Of a stretch of 64,000 nucleotides of DNA, positions 31,871-43,902 are shown piece after piece. The first letter of the stretch is position 1, and every line of letters begins with the position of its first letter. The notes under the pieces were generated by a model, which saw only the letters and a program-made list of their open reading frames with translations, made no database searches and was not told where the DNA came from. Source of the DNA: Ophiobolus disseminans (taxonomy: Eukaryota > Ascomycota > Dothideomycetes > Pleosporales > Phaeosphaeriaceae); the NCBI GenBank assembly GCA_010093685.1, contig MU006230.1, positions 182,603-246,602 of the forward strand, read 5' to 3'. Made by a program: the position numbers and the translations under genes.

Positions 31871-34267
31871 CTTCTGCTGTCACTTCCCACGGCACACCCA
31901 CCGAGACGCTCTATATCCCCTCTCCCAGCTTCAGGGCGTCGTGGATGCGTGTCGACTGGCGTGGCTGCTATGCTATCGCTGTGGCGCGCTCGTCATGCTG
32001 TGTGATGCATCTACATGCGCATGTCTCCCCGTCACTTTTCTCTGAGTCGTCCGGATCCAGGAGTCGGCCAGGTTTTGCGGCTCAATCTCCGCGTGGTCGG
32101 CTGCCAAAATGCCGCAGAGCACAGCCCGTGATATTATGGAGGCCCAAGCGACATGCCCTGTGTGTCTTCGTTGGCGCCTAACCGCGGAATACAGAGGCGG
32201 CAGGGAACAGCAATGGCACGACGACGTTCCGGGGAGGCTCAAGAGGGCGGAGAGCGACAGGCTGACGACGGCCTTCGGGATTGCAAACGTGGATGGGCGA
32301 TGTACGAGGATGAGTCGTCCCGTGTGAGATGCGATGCAATGCGCAATGAGCCTGGCCAATCAGCGCTAGTCTCGACGAAGCCAAAAACGACGCAGCGGCG
32401 CAACACCAACTGCTGTCCTCGGGATCCTGATCACGGAAGGGCTGTTGCGTTACACACGGCGGCAGTATCGGTTCGAGTCTCACGAGAGCGGGGGAAATAG
32501 GAGACGCATTCAGAGTGCAGCATTGCAACGTTTTGCTTCACGTCTGCGCGCGTGGCGGTCAAGCATCACCACCACATTGGACAGGAGAAGCAGCACCCTG
32601 CAGCACTTACAGCGCAGCCGGCCCAAAGCATGGCCCTTCTTATTCGAATCGGAGGCTGGGTGAGCATGAGTCGAGCAGCGAGACACGACACATCCTGCCA
32701 GTGATTGGCGCGGTCCTGGGTGTGGCAGCCACTCTACAAACTGCGGTGAGAGTCGCACAATCTCACCACCGCATTTCAATTTTCCAACCTCCTGCCCATT
32801 TCCAGCATCTGGCCGTGTCCTCGAGTAATTCCTCCCCGTCCACTGCCCCTCAGGAGAATTGATTGTGGTCTCCTCTTTCGGGCGCGCATACATTAGCCCA
32901 AACGCGCCCGGGTGCTAACTCCTACAGATGCTGCAGGAAATGGTACTTTAGTACTCTCGGCTATGTCAAAGTACACAAGAGCCCCACTTGCGCTGAGTCG
33001 CACCGGAGACCTTCGAGTGCAGCCACTAGTGCATGCCGCGGTCCTAAGAGGAGATCATCGAGACATATCCAACCCCTCTTGTAGACGAACAGTAATTCAC
33101 ACGCAGTACAAACCAGCTCCTGCATATCAGTCACATCCACCACCCACGGCTGCCTGCAAACATACCCTTTCCGCTCACCGGCAAACGGCACAGCCCAAAC
33201 AGTGAAGCTTACCACGCTCCACCCTTCAGCATCAGGACCACCTGCACGCCCTCAAACACCCTGCAAAGCGCTTCACGATGTATGACAACACATATCCGCA
33301 ACAAAATTCTTCCTCAGCCCTTCCTCAATTGACCCGTATGATTCGTTCCCTCCCGTTCGCATTGTCTTCAAGGTATGCGTTGTCACGCCGCAACATTGAC
33401 ACGTCAATGTGGTTCATGCGCCCGAGGCGCTCGCATGCAAATAGACCAGCGAATCAATCCGCCTCACGACAAATACCAACGTTATTACTCTCGAGGCTTT
33501 GAGTAACGGTGTCGCATGTCCGCAAACGTCATTGCAGCCTCTAGATCCAGATCGTACAACCTCGCTCTACTGTGCCGCTACACAGCCGTCGGTTTCGGCC
33601 CCTAGCCAACGATTCTTTCTATTCCACGATCCACCGAACACTACTTGGGCCGAAGTCATCTACTTTGTACCACACGGCTTCGGCACGAAAAAAGTAAGTC
33701 TGCATCAGCCATAAGTCTCATGTTTACAATCGTTGATGCTGTCTAACTACTGAAGACGAAGACGCTCGTCACAAAGACTGCAGATAGCATGCAGGGCTTA
33801 ACAGGGTAGGTGGATGTTGGCGCTAGCTGCATTCAACTGTGCGTGCATGGAGGGGTTCCAATCTTGGGATGTGCGGGCCGAGCATGTAACTGATGTCGTT
33901 GAGTACATATAGGTGCTTGATATCTTTGTCATGTCGTGATTTTGCTTGAGCGTATGGTAGCCACCACATGCAGAGTTCAAATTCATCGCCGTCTAGGTCC
34001 GGACCGTCCCGCTGCAACAACGAAAGGGATGATGCCAGTAGCTCAACTCGTGATACAAGCTCCGATGCAAGGGAAAGAAGACTTGCTCTAAATGTTGATT
34101 GTTCTTCTGTTATACAATGAGTTTCTTGAGAATCTAACACAAAAATGCTCGCTGGTCATGATTCGCATGGATGGCTCGAGGCCTGTATGCAAATGCCCAA
34201 ACGCCCAGAATGCGCTGCTCCTGTTTTGCTCGCTATATCATACACTTTTGCTGAATGATGTACATGC
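31871..34267. other. Long gene-free region between kinase and Lon genes
   Basis: About 2.4 kb upstream of the kinase gene. Only short frames without family motifs, no good splice pairs, and no repeat. It probably holds an extended promoter and 5' leader. Confidence 0.45.
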
Positions 34268-37200
34268 TCAGTCGTCATCCTCGCCAGATTCCTCTTCCTC
34301 ATCTTCTTTACGTTTCTGCTCTTTGCGCTTGCGGTCGCTCTTTTTGCCTTTGAGTTCCTTTTCCCAGAGCTTGTTGGCGGTGTCGCGCTCAACGTCGGGA
34401 AAGACGATCTTGAACACATCTGAGTACCAGGTCACTGGCTTGCCTTCGATGCCTTCTTTGATGTTCTGTTACTTGTTAGCGGCTGTATCGTCGAATTCAG
34501 TGATATTAAAACATACCTCAGGAAGCTCGAGCCAGTCACTCAAATTATCTTGTGGAAAGATGACAGTCTTTGCGCCTGCCCTTCTCGCTGCAACAGTCTT
34601 CTCCCGCAGCCCACCGATCCTCAACACCTTACCTGTCAACGTGATCTCGCCAGTCATGGCAACATGTTCCTTGATCCTCGTGTCCAACGCTAAGCTTAGT
34701 AAGCTCGACGTCATGGTGATACCAGCGCTAGGTCCGTCTTTTGGTGTTGCGCCTTCGGGGCAATGCAGATGTATTCTCGCGTGCTCGAAAAATTTGTTCT
34801 TTGGGAATTCGCGAGCCATGACACTCTTCGCAAAAGAATAGGCAACGCCAGTTGACTCCTTCATGACGTCTCGGAGAGAACCGGTACGTTCGAGACCTCC
34901 ATGCGATGCGGCAGAGAGGGCATTCTGAACAATAGACTCGATGTATAGTGCAGAGCCTCCCATAGATGTCCATGCAAGGCCCATCGCAACACCAGGAGGT
35001 GCTGTATCGTATAGCCTGTCGGAGATATAGATAGGCGGGCCCACGTAGTCTTTCAAATTGTCTTGTGTGATCGATACGTGCACACTGTCTGGCACCTTTA
35101 AGGCTACGCGAGGCTTCTCCGTGGTCTGCTTCTCCATGTTCTCTGGAGTTTTGTTGGGGTCAGTCTCGTCCTTCTCTGACTCCTTCTGGGCAGCTTTGCC
35201 CTCCTCGGTAAGAGCCTCCGCCTCTGGTAGAGCATCCTCGCCGACTTCAGTGACAATCTTCAAGGCGGCCTTTCGATAGACTTTTTCGATGTGCTTCTTG
35301 AGATTGCGGACACCTGACTCTCGACAGTACTTGTTGATGAGCTCTACAATCGCATCGTTCTGCAGTATGACATCTGCATCCTTCAAACCACTCATCTCCT
35401 TGGCAACAGGCGCAAGGAACTTCTCTGCGATGGCAATCTTCTCATCTGCAATATAGCCAGAAAGTCGGATAACCTCCATACGATCAAGAAGCGGCTGAGG
35501 GATAGTATCCTCCATATTGGCTGTGCAGACAAAGAGCACCTTGGACAGATCCACTGGTACGTCCAGGTAATGGTCCAAGAAGCTGTTGTTTTGCTCAGGA
35601 TCCAGGAGCTCTAGGAGTGCCGAGGCCGGATCACCATGATTGCTCATACGGCCCATCTTGTCCACTTCGTCAATCAAGACCAGCGGGTTCTCGGTCTGGC
35701 ACTTCTTGAGCGCTTGAATTATGCGACCGGGTAGCGCACCAACGTAGGTTCTTCGATGGCCCTTGATTTCCGCAACGTCGTGCATACCACCTACGCTGAA
35801 GCGATAGTACTGTCGGTTTAGTGCGCGCGCGATGGACTTGCCGATTGAAGTTTTACCAACACCGGGAGGTCCGACCAGACACAAGATCTTGCCTTCGACT
35901 GTTCCACGAAGCTTGCCCACAGCAATGAACTCGAGTATTCTGTCCTTGACATCCTTTAACCCGTGGTGATCTTCGTCCAGCACTTCGCGAGCGTTTTTGA
36001 TGCCAAATGTCTCGGCACTGCGCAGGCCCCATGGTAGCTGTGTGAGCCAGTCGACGTAATTTCGTGTGACGCCGAACTCTGAACCATTGGCATCTAAACC
36101 CTGAAGCTTGCTCATCTCTTCATCGAACACCTTGCGGACAGCCTCAGGCATGGCTAGCTTGGTCGCCTTTTCAGTGAACTTTTCAATGAGCTTGTCCTTG
36201 CCGTCAGATTCGATGCCGAGCTCTCGCTTAATCTGGCGCATCTGTTCCATCAGAAGATATTCTCGGTTCTTCTTCTCCACTCTTGCCTTGACATCGTCCG
36301 AGACTTTCTTCTGTAGCTCGGCACTGAGCAGCTCCTTCTTCAGGAGCTCTAGAGACTTGCCCAGACGCTTCTCTACGTTCATTTCCTCGAGCGCTGATTG
36401 CAGGTCGCTCGAGTCAGCTTGTGCGACGGCAGCTGCGAAATCGGCCAGCTTGACAGGGTCTTCGCCCACGTTCATGGTCGTGTGTACTGAGAAGGTTGAT
36501 ACGTGGTCGCGGAACATTGGGTTCAGGAGTGCGACACCCTTGAATGTGTTGACGATCTCGTTGACCAGGACCTGGATGGTCCTGTTGGTCTTGAGGTCGA
36601 AAGGCTCTTCTACGAGGTTTTCGACGTCGGCAACGCTGACCTTGCGGCCTCGCAGTAATGCGGGTATGTTGTCTTCGAGCGCTTTGGCTTCCTCGCTGCC
36701 CTCTTCGAAGCTGGCAACTACATCGCCCTTGGCTTGGTTGGCGGGCGACTCATTCACTGTAGCTTCCTCTAACGTGCTCTCGACCACCGATGTGCCCTCT
36801 GTCGCGCTTTCCTGATCTGCCTTGGGTGGCGTGAGCCCGGTCATCTTTATGCGGCGGTGTGGGTAGAGGACGCATGTCATGGCGAAGTTGTCTTCGGCGC
36901 CAACGGGAAAGGCGCTTGTGACCTGGCAGAAGGTGCCGACGTCGTGCACCTCGCTGATGTCGTCGATGACGTCCTTGTCGGCGGTGTCGTCCTTGAACAT
37001 GAAGGCGCCAATGTAAGGCTGTCCACGCTTGACCATGTCTGCAATGGCTTGTCCGACTTCACGGTCTCTTATGGTGATGGCCTTGTAGAAGCCAGGGAAC
37101 AACGGCCGCTTCAACAGAGGTATGGCCATGACTTGTGGGAAGACTTCGGGTATTGAGGGTTTCACCAGAGACCGGTCAGATCCCTTTCGCTTCTTGCCAC

Positions 37201-37606
37201 CGCCGTCGCCGCCTGTGCCATCTGTTCCAGCTGCGCTTCCTCGTCCCGATGCTGTGCGTGGGGGTATCGGTTCAGGCTCCTTGCTCTTCGCCTCCAGCTC
37301 CTCGGCAGCCTCCTGCTCTTTGACCTTTTTCGACTCTTCACTTTCCTCCTCTTTGCCCTCTTCCAACGGCTCTGGAGGAATCTTTGGGTCCTTCTCCTTC
37401 TGTCTGCTCAGCGAAGTGGAGAAGGTGCGATATGCGAGCAGTGCATGGGGCGGCGAGGGACAGCGGAGAGGATATCGTGAGACAATGGATGCACTGCACT
37501 GTGCAGGGAGGAAGCGAGCCGACGACCTTGAGGCAGCATTCCGCGTGCTCGACCCTGAGGCATGGCGCAGAGCTGCCCGCCACGGAAGGTTCGAGATGTG
37601 AGGCAT
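34268..37606 (-). CDS. pim1: Mitochondrial Lon protease
   Basis: CDS is complement(join(34268..34465, 34517..37606)), 1095 residues. The N-terminus is Arg/Ser-rich (MPHISNLPWRAALRHASG) as in a mitochondrial presequence, then an acidic linker and the Lon substrate-binding domain (IPLLKRPLFPGFYKAITI). The AAA+ module has Walker A GPPGVGKTSIGKS near 580 and VLIDEVDKMGR. The protease domain has the Ser of PKDGPSAGITM near 959 and the Lys of TLTGKVLRIGGLREK near 990. A 51-nt intron (GTATGT to ACAG) near the 3' end joins WLELPE to NIKEGIEGKPVTWYSDVF; without it the frame ends at an in-frame TAA at 34469-34471. The tail is Lys/Glu-rich. Lon degrades damaged and unassembled matrix proteins and maintains mitochondrial DNA. 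Confidence 0.97.
34466..34516 (-). other. 3'-proximal intron of the Lon gene with an in-frame stop
   Basis: 51 nt, divisible by three, containing TAA in frame. Retention would add 16 residues and remove the last 65 residues, including the family-conserved GKPVTWYSDVF block. Confidence 0.85.
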
Positions 37607-38425
37607 GGGAAGGAAAGTGTGACTTGAGAAATGGAAGGAGCGAGTGAGGCTGCAGTGAAGGTGTCTGCGTGCCGACGAGAAGAGATACTACAGCCAGGAG
37701 GCGTGCAGTGGTATAAAGTCGAATGCTGGGGTTGTGGCGTGTGGATTGCTCAGCACCTTCGGAATCTCGACATCATCAGTTCTAGCTCCGACAGTGGACC
37801 ACCCATGGCAGAACCTCGGCAGCTACGCGAGCAGCCTTACCGCCACTTCCGCGCGACGCGTCCACCCTCAACACCAACTTTATCATTTATGCATCGCCAT
37901 ACATTTCAAGAGTCATCGTGGCATGTATCGTACCTATATCTACTGAACCTTGCGCTCTGCCTGTCATGTGCCCTAGTTATGCACACGTCCCATGACTCAG
38001 CTGGAGCCAGTAAAGTTCAAGTCTGGTTCTGTCATACCTTCACCAGGTGCTGCGAGGATTCGTATCCCGTCATTTAGAACTCAACAGAGTCCCTATAGAG
38101 AAACATAATACTACAAGGAGTTCGAAGAATATAGACAAGAATATAAGGATAGACAGTTCTTGGTAGGATGGGACAGAGATTGTTGCAACACCTGGTGCCT
38201 TCCGCCATCACACTAACGTCATGGTCCAGTTGATCGCAACGGCCCGATCAGTGTCAAACGCTAACACACCTCACTGTAGCGCAATGAGGTCACACGCTGC
38301 TGCCGTATGCTTCCTTACTCCGCCAGCCTCCGCTTTCGAGCATTCCAAAGTCATTGCCGACTCTTAATCCAATTATTCATCGTCGAACTTTTGCTGTCTT
38401 CTGTGGCCATCATTAACACATCAAC
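37607..38425. other. Divergent promoter region of Lon and MFS genes
   Basis: 819 bases; no coding frame with motifs. AT content rises near 38050-38170. Confidence 0.5.
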
Positions 38426-40346
38426 ATGTCTGTGCCGTCGTCAGTGAACGAGGACGAGGAGAAAAGTATGTTGGACTAGAATAGTATGACCTCTTGACCT
38501 GTCTACTAATGTCTCCAAGAGCGTCGACCGCACCATGGAAGGTCTTTCTCCACAACTAATGAGCACCACCAGTCAGCTCCCCAACAGGCAATTCCTGATG
38601 ATTCGACTCACACAAGAGATGGTAAAGAGGTCCAACTGCATACTTGGGACGGCCCAGACGATCCTGACAATCCGTACGTTCTCCCATTCGACGATGACAT
38701 ACCGTTTGACGTGATTAGATTCAACTGGAGCCTTAGGTACAAATGGTTCCTCACAGTCATCGTGTGCTTCATCTCCATCTTGACGGGTCTGCCAGCCGGA
38801 TCCTATGGTGCTGGCAACGAGTACATGGCCACCCGCTTCAATGTGCAGAACGAGCCATTTCCCAACCTCTATTGGGCAACATGCAGCTGGAACATAGGCG
38901 CCGCATTGTTTCCACTTCTTTTTGTTCCGTTGACGGAGAACACCGGACGCATGCCAGGCTATTTTGTGAGTACATCCTGTCTATTCTCGAGGCATGCTTA
39001 ACAGGTGCAAAGATCGCATACATTGTCTTTGAGCTTTCCCTCTTTGGCTCAGCTTTCGCCGACAACTTTGCCACGCTCGTGGTGACTAGATTTCTTGGTG
39101 GAGGCGGCTCCTCGGTGGCTATCAACATCGTTGGTGGCAGCATCAGCGATGTTTGGAAGGGTGACAAAGCGCGGAGCATGCCCATGTCTCTCTTTGGCTT
39201 CACGTCCGTTGCTGGTATCGCCCTTGGCCCATTTATTGGAAGTGCGATTATTCAGATCCGAAAGCCTGATGACGGGCTGCAATCGCCATGGCGCTGGTGA
39301 GTAGATCCAGGAGCACCAACACTGTTGCACCACATATTCAAGTATCAGCGATTAACACGCCGATTAGGATCTTCTACATCCAACTCATCTATAATGCTGC
39401 TCTCATTCCCGTTTTCTACTTCATTCTCAAAGAAACGCGTGGAGACGTCATCCTCAAGAAACGCGCAAAGAAACTACGCAAAGAGACCGGTGGGGAGATC
39501 TACGCTGAATCCGAACTTGAAAAGACATCAGTGGTCAAGCAGCTCAAGATTTCCTTCATGCGACCCACAAAAATGCTCACTACCGAACCTGTCGTCATCT
39601 TCTTTACCCTTTGGATTAGCTTCGCATGGGGAATTCTGTTCCTGTTCTTCTCGGCCGTGGTACAAACCTTCAGCGACAGCTATGGCTTCAACAACATGCA
39701 AACGGGCCTTGTACAGCTCGCACTCACGGTCGGCGCTGCGATTGGCACACTCGTCAATCCACTCCAAGATTGGCTGTACCTCCGCACCGCGTCCAGGAAT
39801 AAAGAGCGACCAGGCAAACCCATCCCAGAAGCTAGATTGTACACAAGCATTCCCGGCTCGTTACTATTCACCGTCGGCCTGTTCATCTACGGGTGGACTT
39901 CTCGCCCCTCGATTCCATGGATCGTGCCGGCAATTGGCGTCGCCATTGTCGGTGTAGGCATATATTCAATCTACATGGGCGTCGTGAACTACCTCACCGA
40001 CGCATACGAGAAATACGCCGCGTCCGCCCTCTCAGCCGCATCACTTGGTCGCAATACATTCGGCGCCTTCCTGCCATTTGCTTCGTACTCGCTCTTCAAC
40101 ACGCTTGGATTTGGCTGGGCAGGCAGCCTACTTGGCTTCGTGGGCCTGGCGCTCAGTCTCGTGCCCCTAGTGCTACTCTTCAAGGGCCCGGAGATTCGTG
40201 CCCGCAGTCCGTTTATGCTTGACTCGATGTTCGATGAGGGCGAGACGACGGATCGAAGGAATAGCACCAGCGGGAGGAGAAACAAGACATTTGGACCCGC
40301 GGGTGTAGCTGGAGGGCCGCCAGGGGCTGTGGACGAGCCTGTGTAA
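38426..40346 (+). CDS. MFS drug/polyamine transporter, DHA1 type
   Basis: CDS is join(38426..38465, 38520..38673, 38719..38965, 39013..39296, 39368..40346), 567 residues. A polar, His-rich cytosolic N-terminus contains the fungal DHA1 signature WDGPDDPDNPFNWS just before the first membrane helix (KWFLTVIVCFISILTGLPAG). Downstream are FLGGGGSSVAINIVGGSISDVW, an ancestor of the MFS motif of the first half, then a charged central loop (LKKRAKKLRKETGG) and six more helices. Introns are 45-71 nt and all GT-AG. The tail is short, basic and Gly-rich. Members of this subfamily export azoles, cycloheximide, or polyamines at the plasma membrane or vacuole; the substrate cannot be told from sequence. 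It is convergent with the next gene. Confidence 0.93.
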
Positions 40347-40503
40347 ATGGGTGCGTTGTGTTGTTCTGGAGCTATTTGCGCATCTATTAGTATCAGGATT
40401 GAGACTATGTCCATCATCGTCAACAATACAAGTATATGTCTATTCACTGCAGTACATCGCACTCCTCCCGAGACTCATATCCACACAAAAGCCACGCGCA
40501 AAA

Positions 40504-42087
40504 TCACTCCTCGTCACTATCCGCATATCCCGCCAAAGAACTAGAGCCACTCTCCCTTTTCAGCACCACCTTCTTCTTCACACTCGCCTTGGACGCCTTC
40601 CTTGCCGGCTTCGCAACTTCCTCACGCTTAGACGTATTCCTGATCGGTGTCGCCGAGCGACTAGGTCCACTCTTGCGCGGGCTATTGCTGCCCTCGGTAC
40701 TCCACGATGCCTTTTTCGAAACCGGGTTTGCGCTCTCGTTGTCCGCGAACGAACGGTCGAAGCTCGTTTCGCTTGAGCCCTTGGACGTGAAGCCCGAGTC
40801 CGCCATACTGGGTCTGTTGATCAGGGGATGGATGGTGGCGGTCGGGCGTTGAAGCTCGCTGATGGAGGGCATGTGCTGGGGCGAGGTATTTGTCCTTGGG
40901 AGACTGCGACGCTTTGAGCCGTCGTCGAAGCTGGCGTGGCGTGTGCTGCTGCGGGGGGAGGGCTTTTTGTTGCTACTGGCCTTGCTTTGGCTGCTGTTGG
41001 TGGATGCGTAGGTCAAGACACTGCTTTCGGAAATGCGGTTCAGGGACTTGTCTTCGAAAGTGAGCTTCATCTCGTTCTCGCGGATGTCGTCTTCGTATAA
41101 GTCCTGCGGTACTGTGTCGGGTGCGTTGAATTCGTTGCCGTATTTGAATTGCGGGCTCTCGATGGGTCGTGTAGGCTTGCTGAGGTCGTTGTCATCGCTG
41201 CCAGATTCATCATCATCGGAGTCCGAACTGTCGCTTCTGGAGCTGTCGGGATCTGATCCTACCGAATACTTCGCAACCGGCGTAGCTGGGCGCTTGGCTT
41301 CTTTCCACTTCTTCGAATCACTGCCTAGGTTGATTTCCTGGAATCCATCCGTGTTCTGCTCGCTAGTATCGTCTGCTGCGTCAGGCTTCACCCGTGAACT
41401 GGGTCTGCTATGTACGAGAGGTACACGCTTATTGATCTTGTCCCACACATCCGCAGCCCTGCCATCGTCCCTAAGTACCATGATGCGTGGATTGTTTGTG
41501 GCGGTTTTAGAATCGTATCGGCCGTAGTTCGTGCTCGTGTAGATCGGTTTCGGCGCAGGAATATCTTCGGGCTCTTCGTACAAGCCCGGCTGCTCCAGCT
41601 CGCCTCTCTTTGGCTCCCAAGAAGGGCCACCGTATAGATCAGCGTTCTCGAAATTATCGACACTCTTTCGCTCCTTGCCCTTCGTTTCTCTGTGAACATC
41701 CTCGTCCACATCGTCGTCTTCACTCTCGCTCTCGCTCTCATGCTTGTTCTTCCTTTTTCCGAATTTGAAGTACTTCACGAAGCCTCCACCCACTCCCTTG
41801 ATCTCCCCAGTTGGTTTCTTCAGCGGCGTCGCGACCGGCGCGACATTGGAAGGTACTGTTTCGATCTGGCTCTGCGGCACTGATTCGATGCGTTGGTCTC
41901 TTCCACTTGGTAGGTCGCGCATGACGATTGCACCGTCGGGGGTGTACCTGGGTACGTCTGCGTTGAGGATGCGCTCGACATCTTCGGGCGGCGTGCGTCG
42001 GATCCTCTTCACCGTAAACCAGCCTAGCAATCCTCCTATGCTGAGCACAGCGCCGATGAGGACCACTATTATGATGACGGGCATCAT
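40504..42087 (-). CDS. Membrane-anchored, mostly disordered protein of unknown function
   Basis: Single exon, 527 residues. The first 25 residues form one hydrophobic segment (VIIIVVLIGAVLSIGGLLGWF) followed by a basic stop-transfer stretch (KRIRRTPPEDVE), giving a type III anchor with a large cytosolic tail. The conserved part appears to be residues 25-60 (PPEDVERILNADVPRYTPDGAIVMRDLP); the rest is acidic, Ser-rich and Lys-rich, with an acidic run ESESESEDDDVDED and a long Ser/Arg-rich C-terminus ending DSDEE. I do not recognise a named family. It may be an adaptor at the plasma membrane or ER, but that is only inferred from layout. Confidence 0.75.
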   Translation of the reverse strand: MMPVIIIVVLIGAVLSIGGLLGWFTVKRIRRTPPEDVERILNADVPRYTPDGAIVMRDLPSGRDQRIESVPQSQIETVPSNVAPVATPLKKPTGEIKGVGGGFVKYFKFGKRKNKHESESESEDDDVDEDVHRETKGKERKSVDNFENADLYGGPSWEPKRGELEQPGLYEEPEDIPAPKPIYTSTNYGRYDSKTATNNPRIMVLRDDGRAADVWDKINKRVPLVHSRPSSRVKPDAADDTSEQNTDGFQEINLGSDSKKWKEAKRPATPVAKYSVGSDPDSSRSDSSDSDDDESGSDDNDLSKPTRPIESPQFKYGNEFNAPDTVPQDLYEDDIRENEMKLTFEDKSLNRISESSVLTYASTNSSQSKASSNKKPSPRSSTRHASFDDGSKRRSLPRTNTSPQHMPSISELQRPTATIHPLINRPSMADSGFTSKGSSETSFDRSFADNESANPVSKKASWSTEGSNSPRKSGPSRSATPIRNTSKREEVAKPARKASKASVKKKVVLKRESGSSSLAGYADSDEE

Positions 42088-42698
42088 GTTTCACACTTGG
42101 TAGGGAAGAAAGTATGAGCTGAGGTTATGCTTGTAAGTGTTGATGGTTGATATAGATATGTTTGTCGCAGTACCGGCTGCGGAAGACTTTGGAGGTCGAA
42201 TGCTGGTGACATGCGGAGGTTTGAAGGGTGGACATGAAGGCGCTGTGCGCAAACAAAGTGAATAGGGCGGCTTCAATGAGACGCTAGTTTACAACCACGT
42301 TGGAATAGCGACTGCCAGCAACGACATACCTGTCACGCAACTTCAACAAAGCCTTGAAACTCTTTGTCCATCTCCACGATCCTCACATGTCGTGCTGGTG
42401 GCATTGCCGTATACATACAAACACACACCTTTGCGGCCCGCATTTGCTCCTAGTGGCATGGTTATCTGAAGGCCTCTAGTGCTTCGACATATATGGATGG
42501 TGTAAGAGCGAACGGAGCAGCGATGAGGTATACAATTACCTGTCAGTGTCTTGCGATATGTCAGCTCGAAGACATTCGGTATGTTATCAGGCTTGAAGAA
42601 ATCGATTCGAGTTCCTCCCCTCTTGTGGGTTGTCATGATCTGTACCATTTATAAACGTGTGAAGATGTACAGGAATTGCCAACCACATTGACAAAGCA
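42088..42698. other. Intergenic region
   Basis: Between two minus-strand genes; upstream of the disordered membrane protein. No motif-bearing frame. Confidence 0.45.
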
Positions 42699-43902
42699 CT
42701 AGAAGTCCGCATCGTCGTCGCTCATGCCACCCTCAAAGTCCATGACCATATCTACCCAATTCCCTCCACCATACTGGCACTTGCTCGGTCCGATCTTACT
42801 AAAGCCGGCTTTTTCATAGAAGACGACGTACTTGTCCCTGCATATCAGCGCAATCCTCTTCGCAACACCCGAGTCTTTGATCCTTTGCACATAACTCTTC
42901 AACAGGATCCTCCCAAGTCCCTTGCCCTGGAAATCTGGATGAATGCACAGCGAGTGTATGCATACCGTCTCACCGTCTTCGTTGTGGCCTATGCTGGGGG
43001 TGAACTGGTACTTGGTCTGCCAGTCCTTGGGGTAGTCCATGGCATCGTCAGTGACGACTTTAGCGGAAGACTTGGTGGCGATGACATGACCCAGCAGCAC
43101 ACGCTTGCGGTCTGCGTCGGAGGAGTCTATTGATGGGAAGTTGCGGGTTTTGATGACAGAGCCTAGGGAGCCGGATGAGGTGGGATAGCCCGAGGTGAAG
43201 AGGCCGGAGCAGAGTTCGCCGCATGTTCGGAGGCGGTATTCGAGCTGGTGGTGGTCAGTACTGTAGTTAGATGGTCATGTTCAGGATGTGTTGTCATGCT
43301 CCGGAAGCGGGTTATCGGCGGAGGATAGCGCGTTACACAGGCTGCCCAATCGGGAAGGGGTAGATCGACATCGCTAAACATGCTGTGCGACGTGAGACTC
43401 GAAGCGGGCTTGGTGGCGTTGAAGCCATTACCTGAAATAGGAAGCAACGTAGGTGCGCTGGCTAGAAGCAGCATCTGCAGCTTGTCTCAAGGCAATCCCA
43501 ATGACGAGAAGCATGGAGAAGAGCGCGGATGTTGACGCCTGATGGCAGCCCAATCGTGACACGGCAGGCGTAGTTGGTGCGGAGAAGTTGAAACGTTGAA
43601 ACAATATGAAAGGCAGGGAAGTAGACGAGTCTTACCTTCTCCCGACTTGCAGCCTCGATGGGGTCGAATGCGGCATGCTCAACCCAGTCGCAGTCGTCAA
43701 GATCCTCCGAGTTGAGCAATTGGGCGAAAGGGTGCACGTCCTTCATCTTCTTGAAGCGTTCTTCGACATAGACAGTCGGGCTGTATGAGGGTGCTGGAAT
43801 TGAGTCTTCAGGGGGTGAACTCGATGCGGGCTCTTTTGTGTCTCTGGTTAACTGAGACATGCCGTCGAGCGTGTTGCGGTCGGCCAGCAGATCTCGGGGC
43901 AT
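42699..43902 (-). CDS. GNAT acetyltransferase (arylalkylamine/polyamine type)
   Basis: CDS is complement(join(42699..43244, 43636..43902)), 270 residues, ATG at 43902. A long 391-nt intron separates SREK from LEYRLRTCGELCSGLF; the junction is the one found in fungal AANAT-like proteins, and the intron contains no exon with a known motif, though a missed internal exon cannot be excluded. The GNAT motif A is HSLCIHPDFQGKGLGRILLKSYV, followed by RIALICRDKYVVFYEKAGFSKIG. The pattern HPDFQGKGLG and YEKAGF is typical of PAA1 or serotonin-type N-acetyltransferases, which transfer acetyl from acetyl-CoA to an aliphatic or aromatic amine. The acidic tail (MSDDDADF) is unusual. It shares a divergent promoter with ddi1. 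Confidence 0.88.

Noticed and set aside
32485..32510. GGTTCGAGTCTC resembling a tRNA B box
   Set aside because: No matching A box or acceptor stem at the right distance.
32515..32862. 115-codon plus-strand frame in the kinase-Lon gap
   Set aside because: No motif, short, and not splice-linked to neighbours.
34469..34516. Lon ending VCFNITEFDDTAANK
   Set aside because: This is an intron-retained reading; the family C-terminus is found after the intron.
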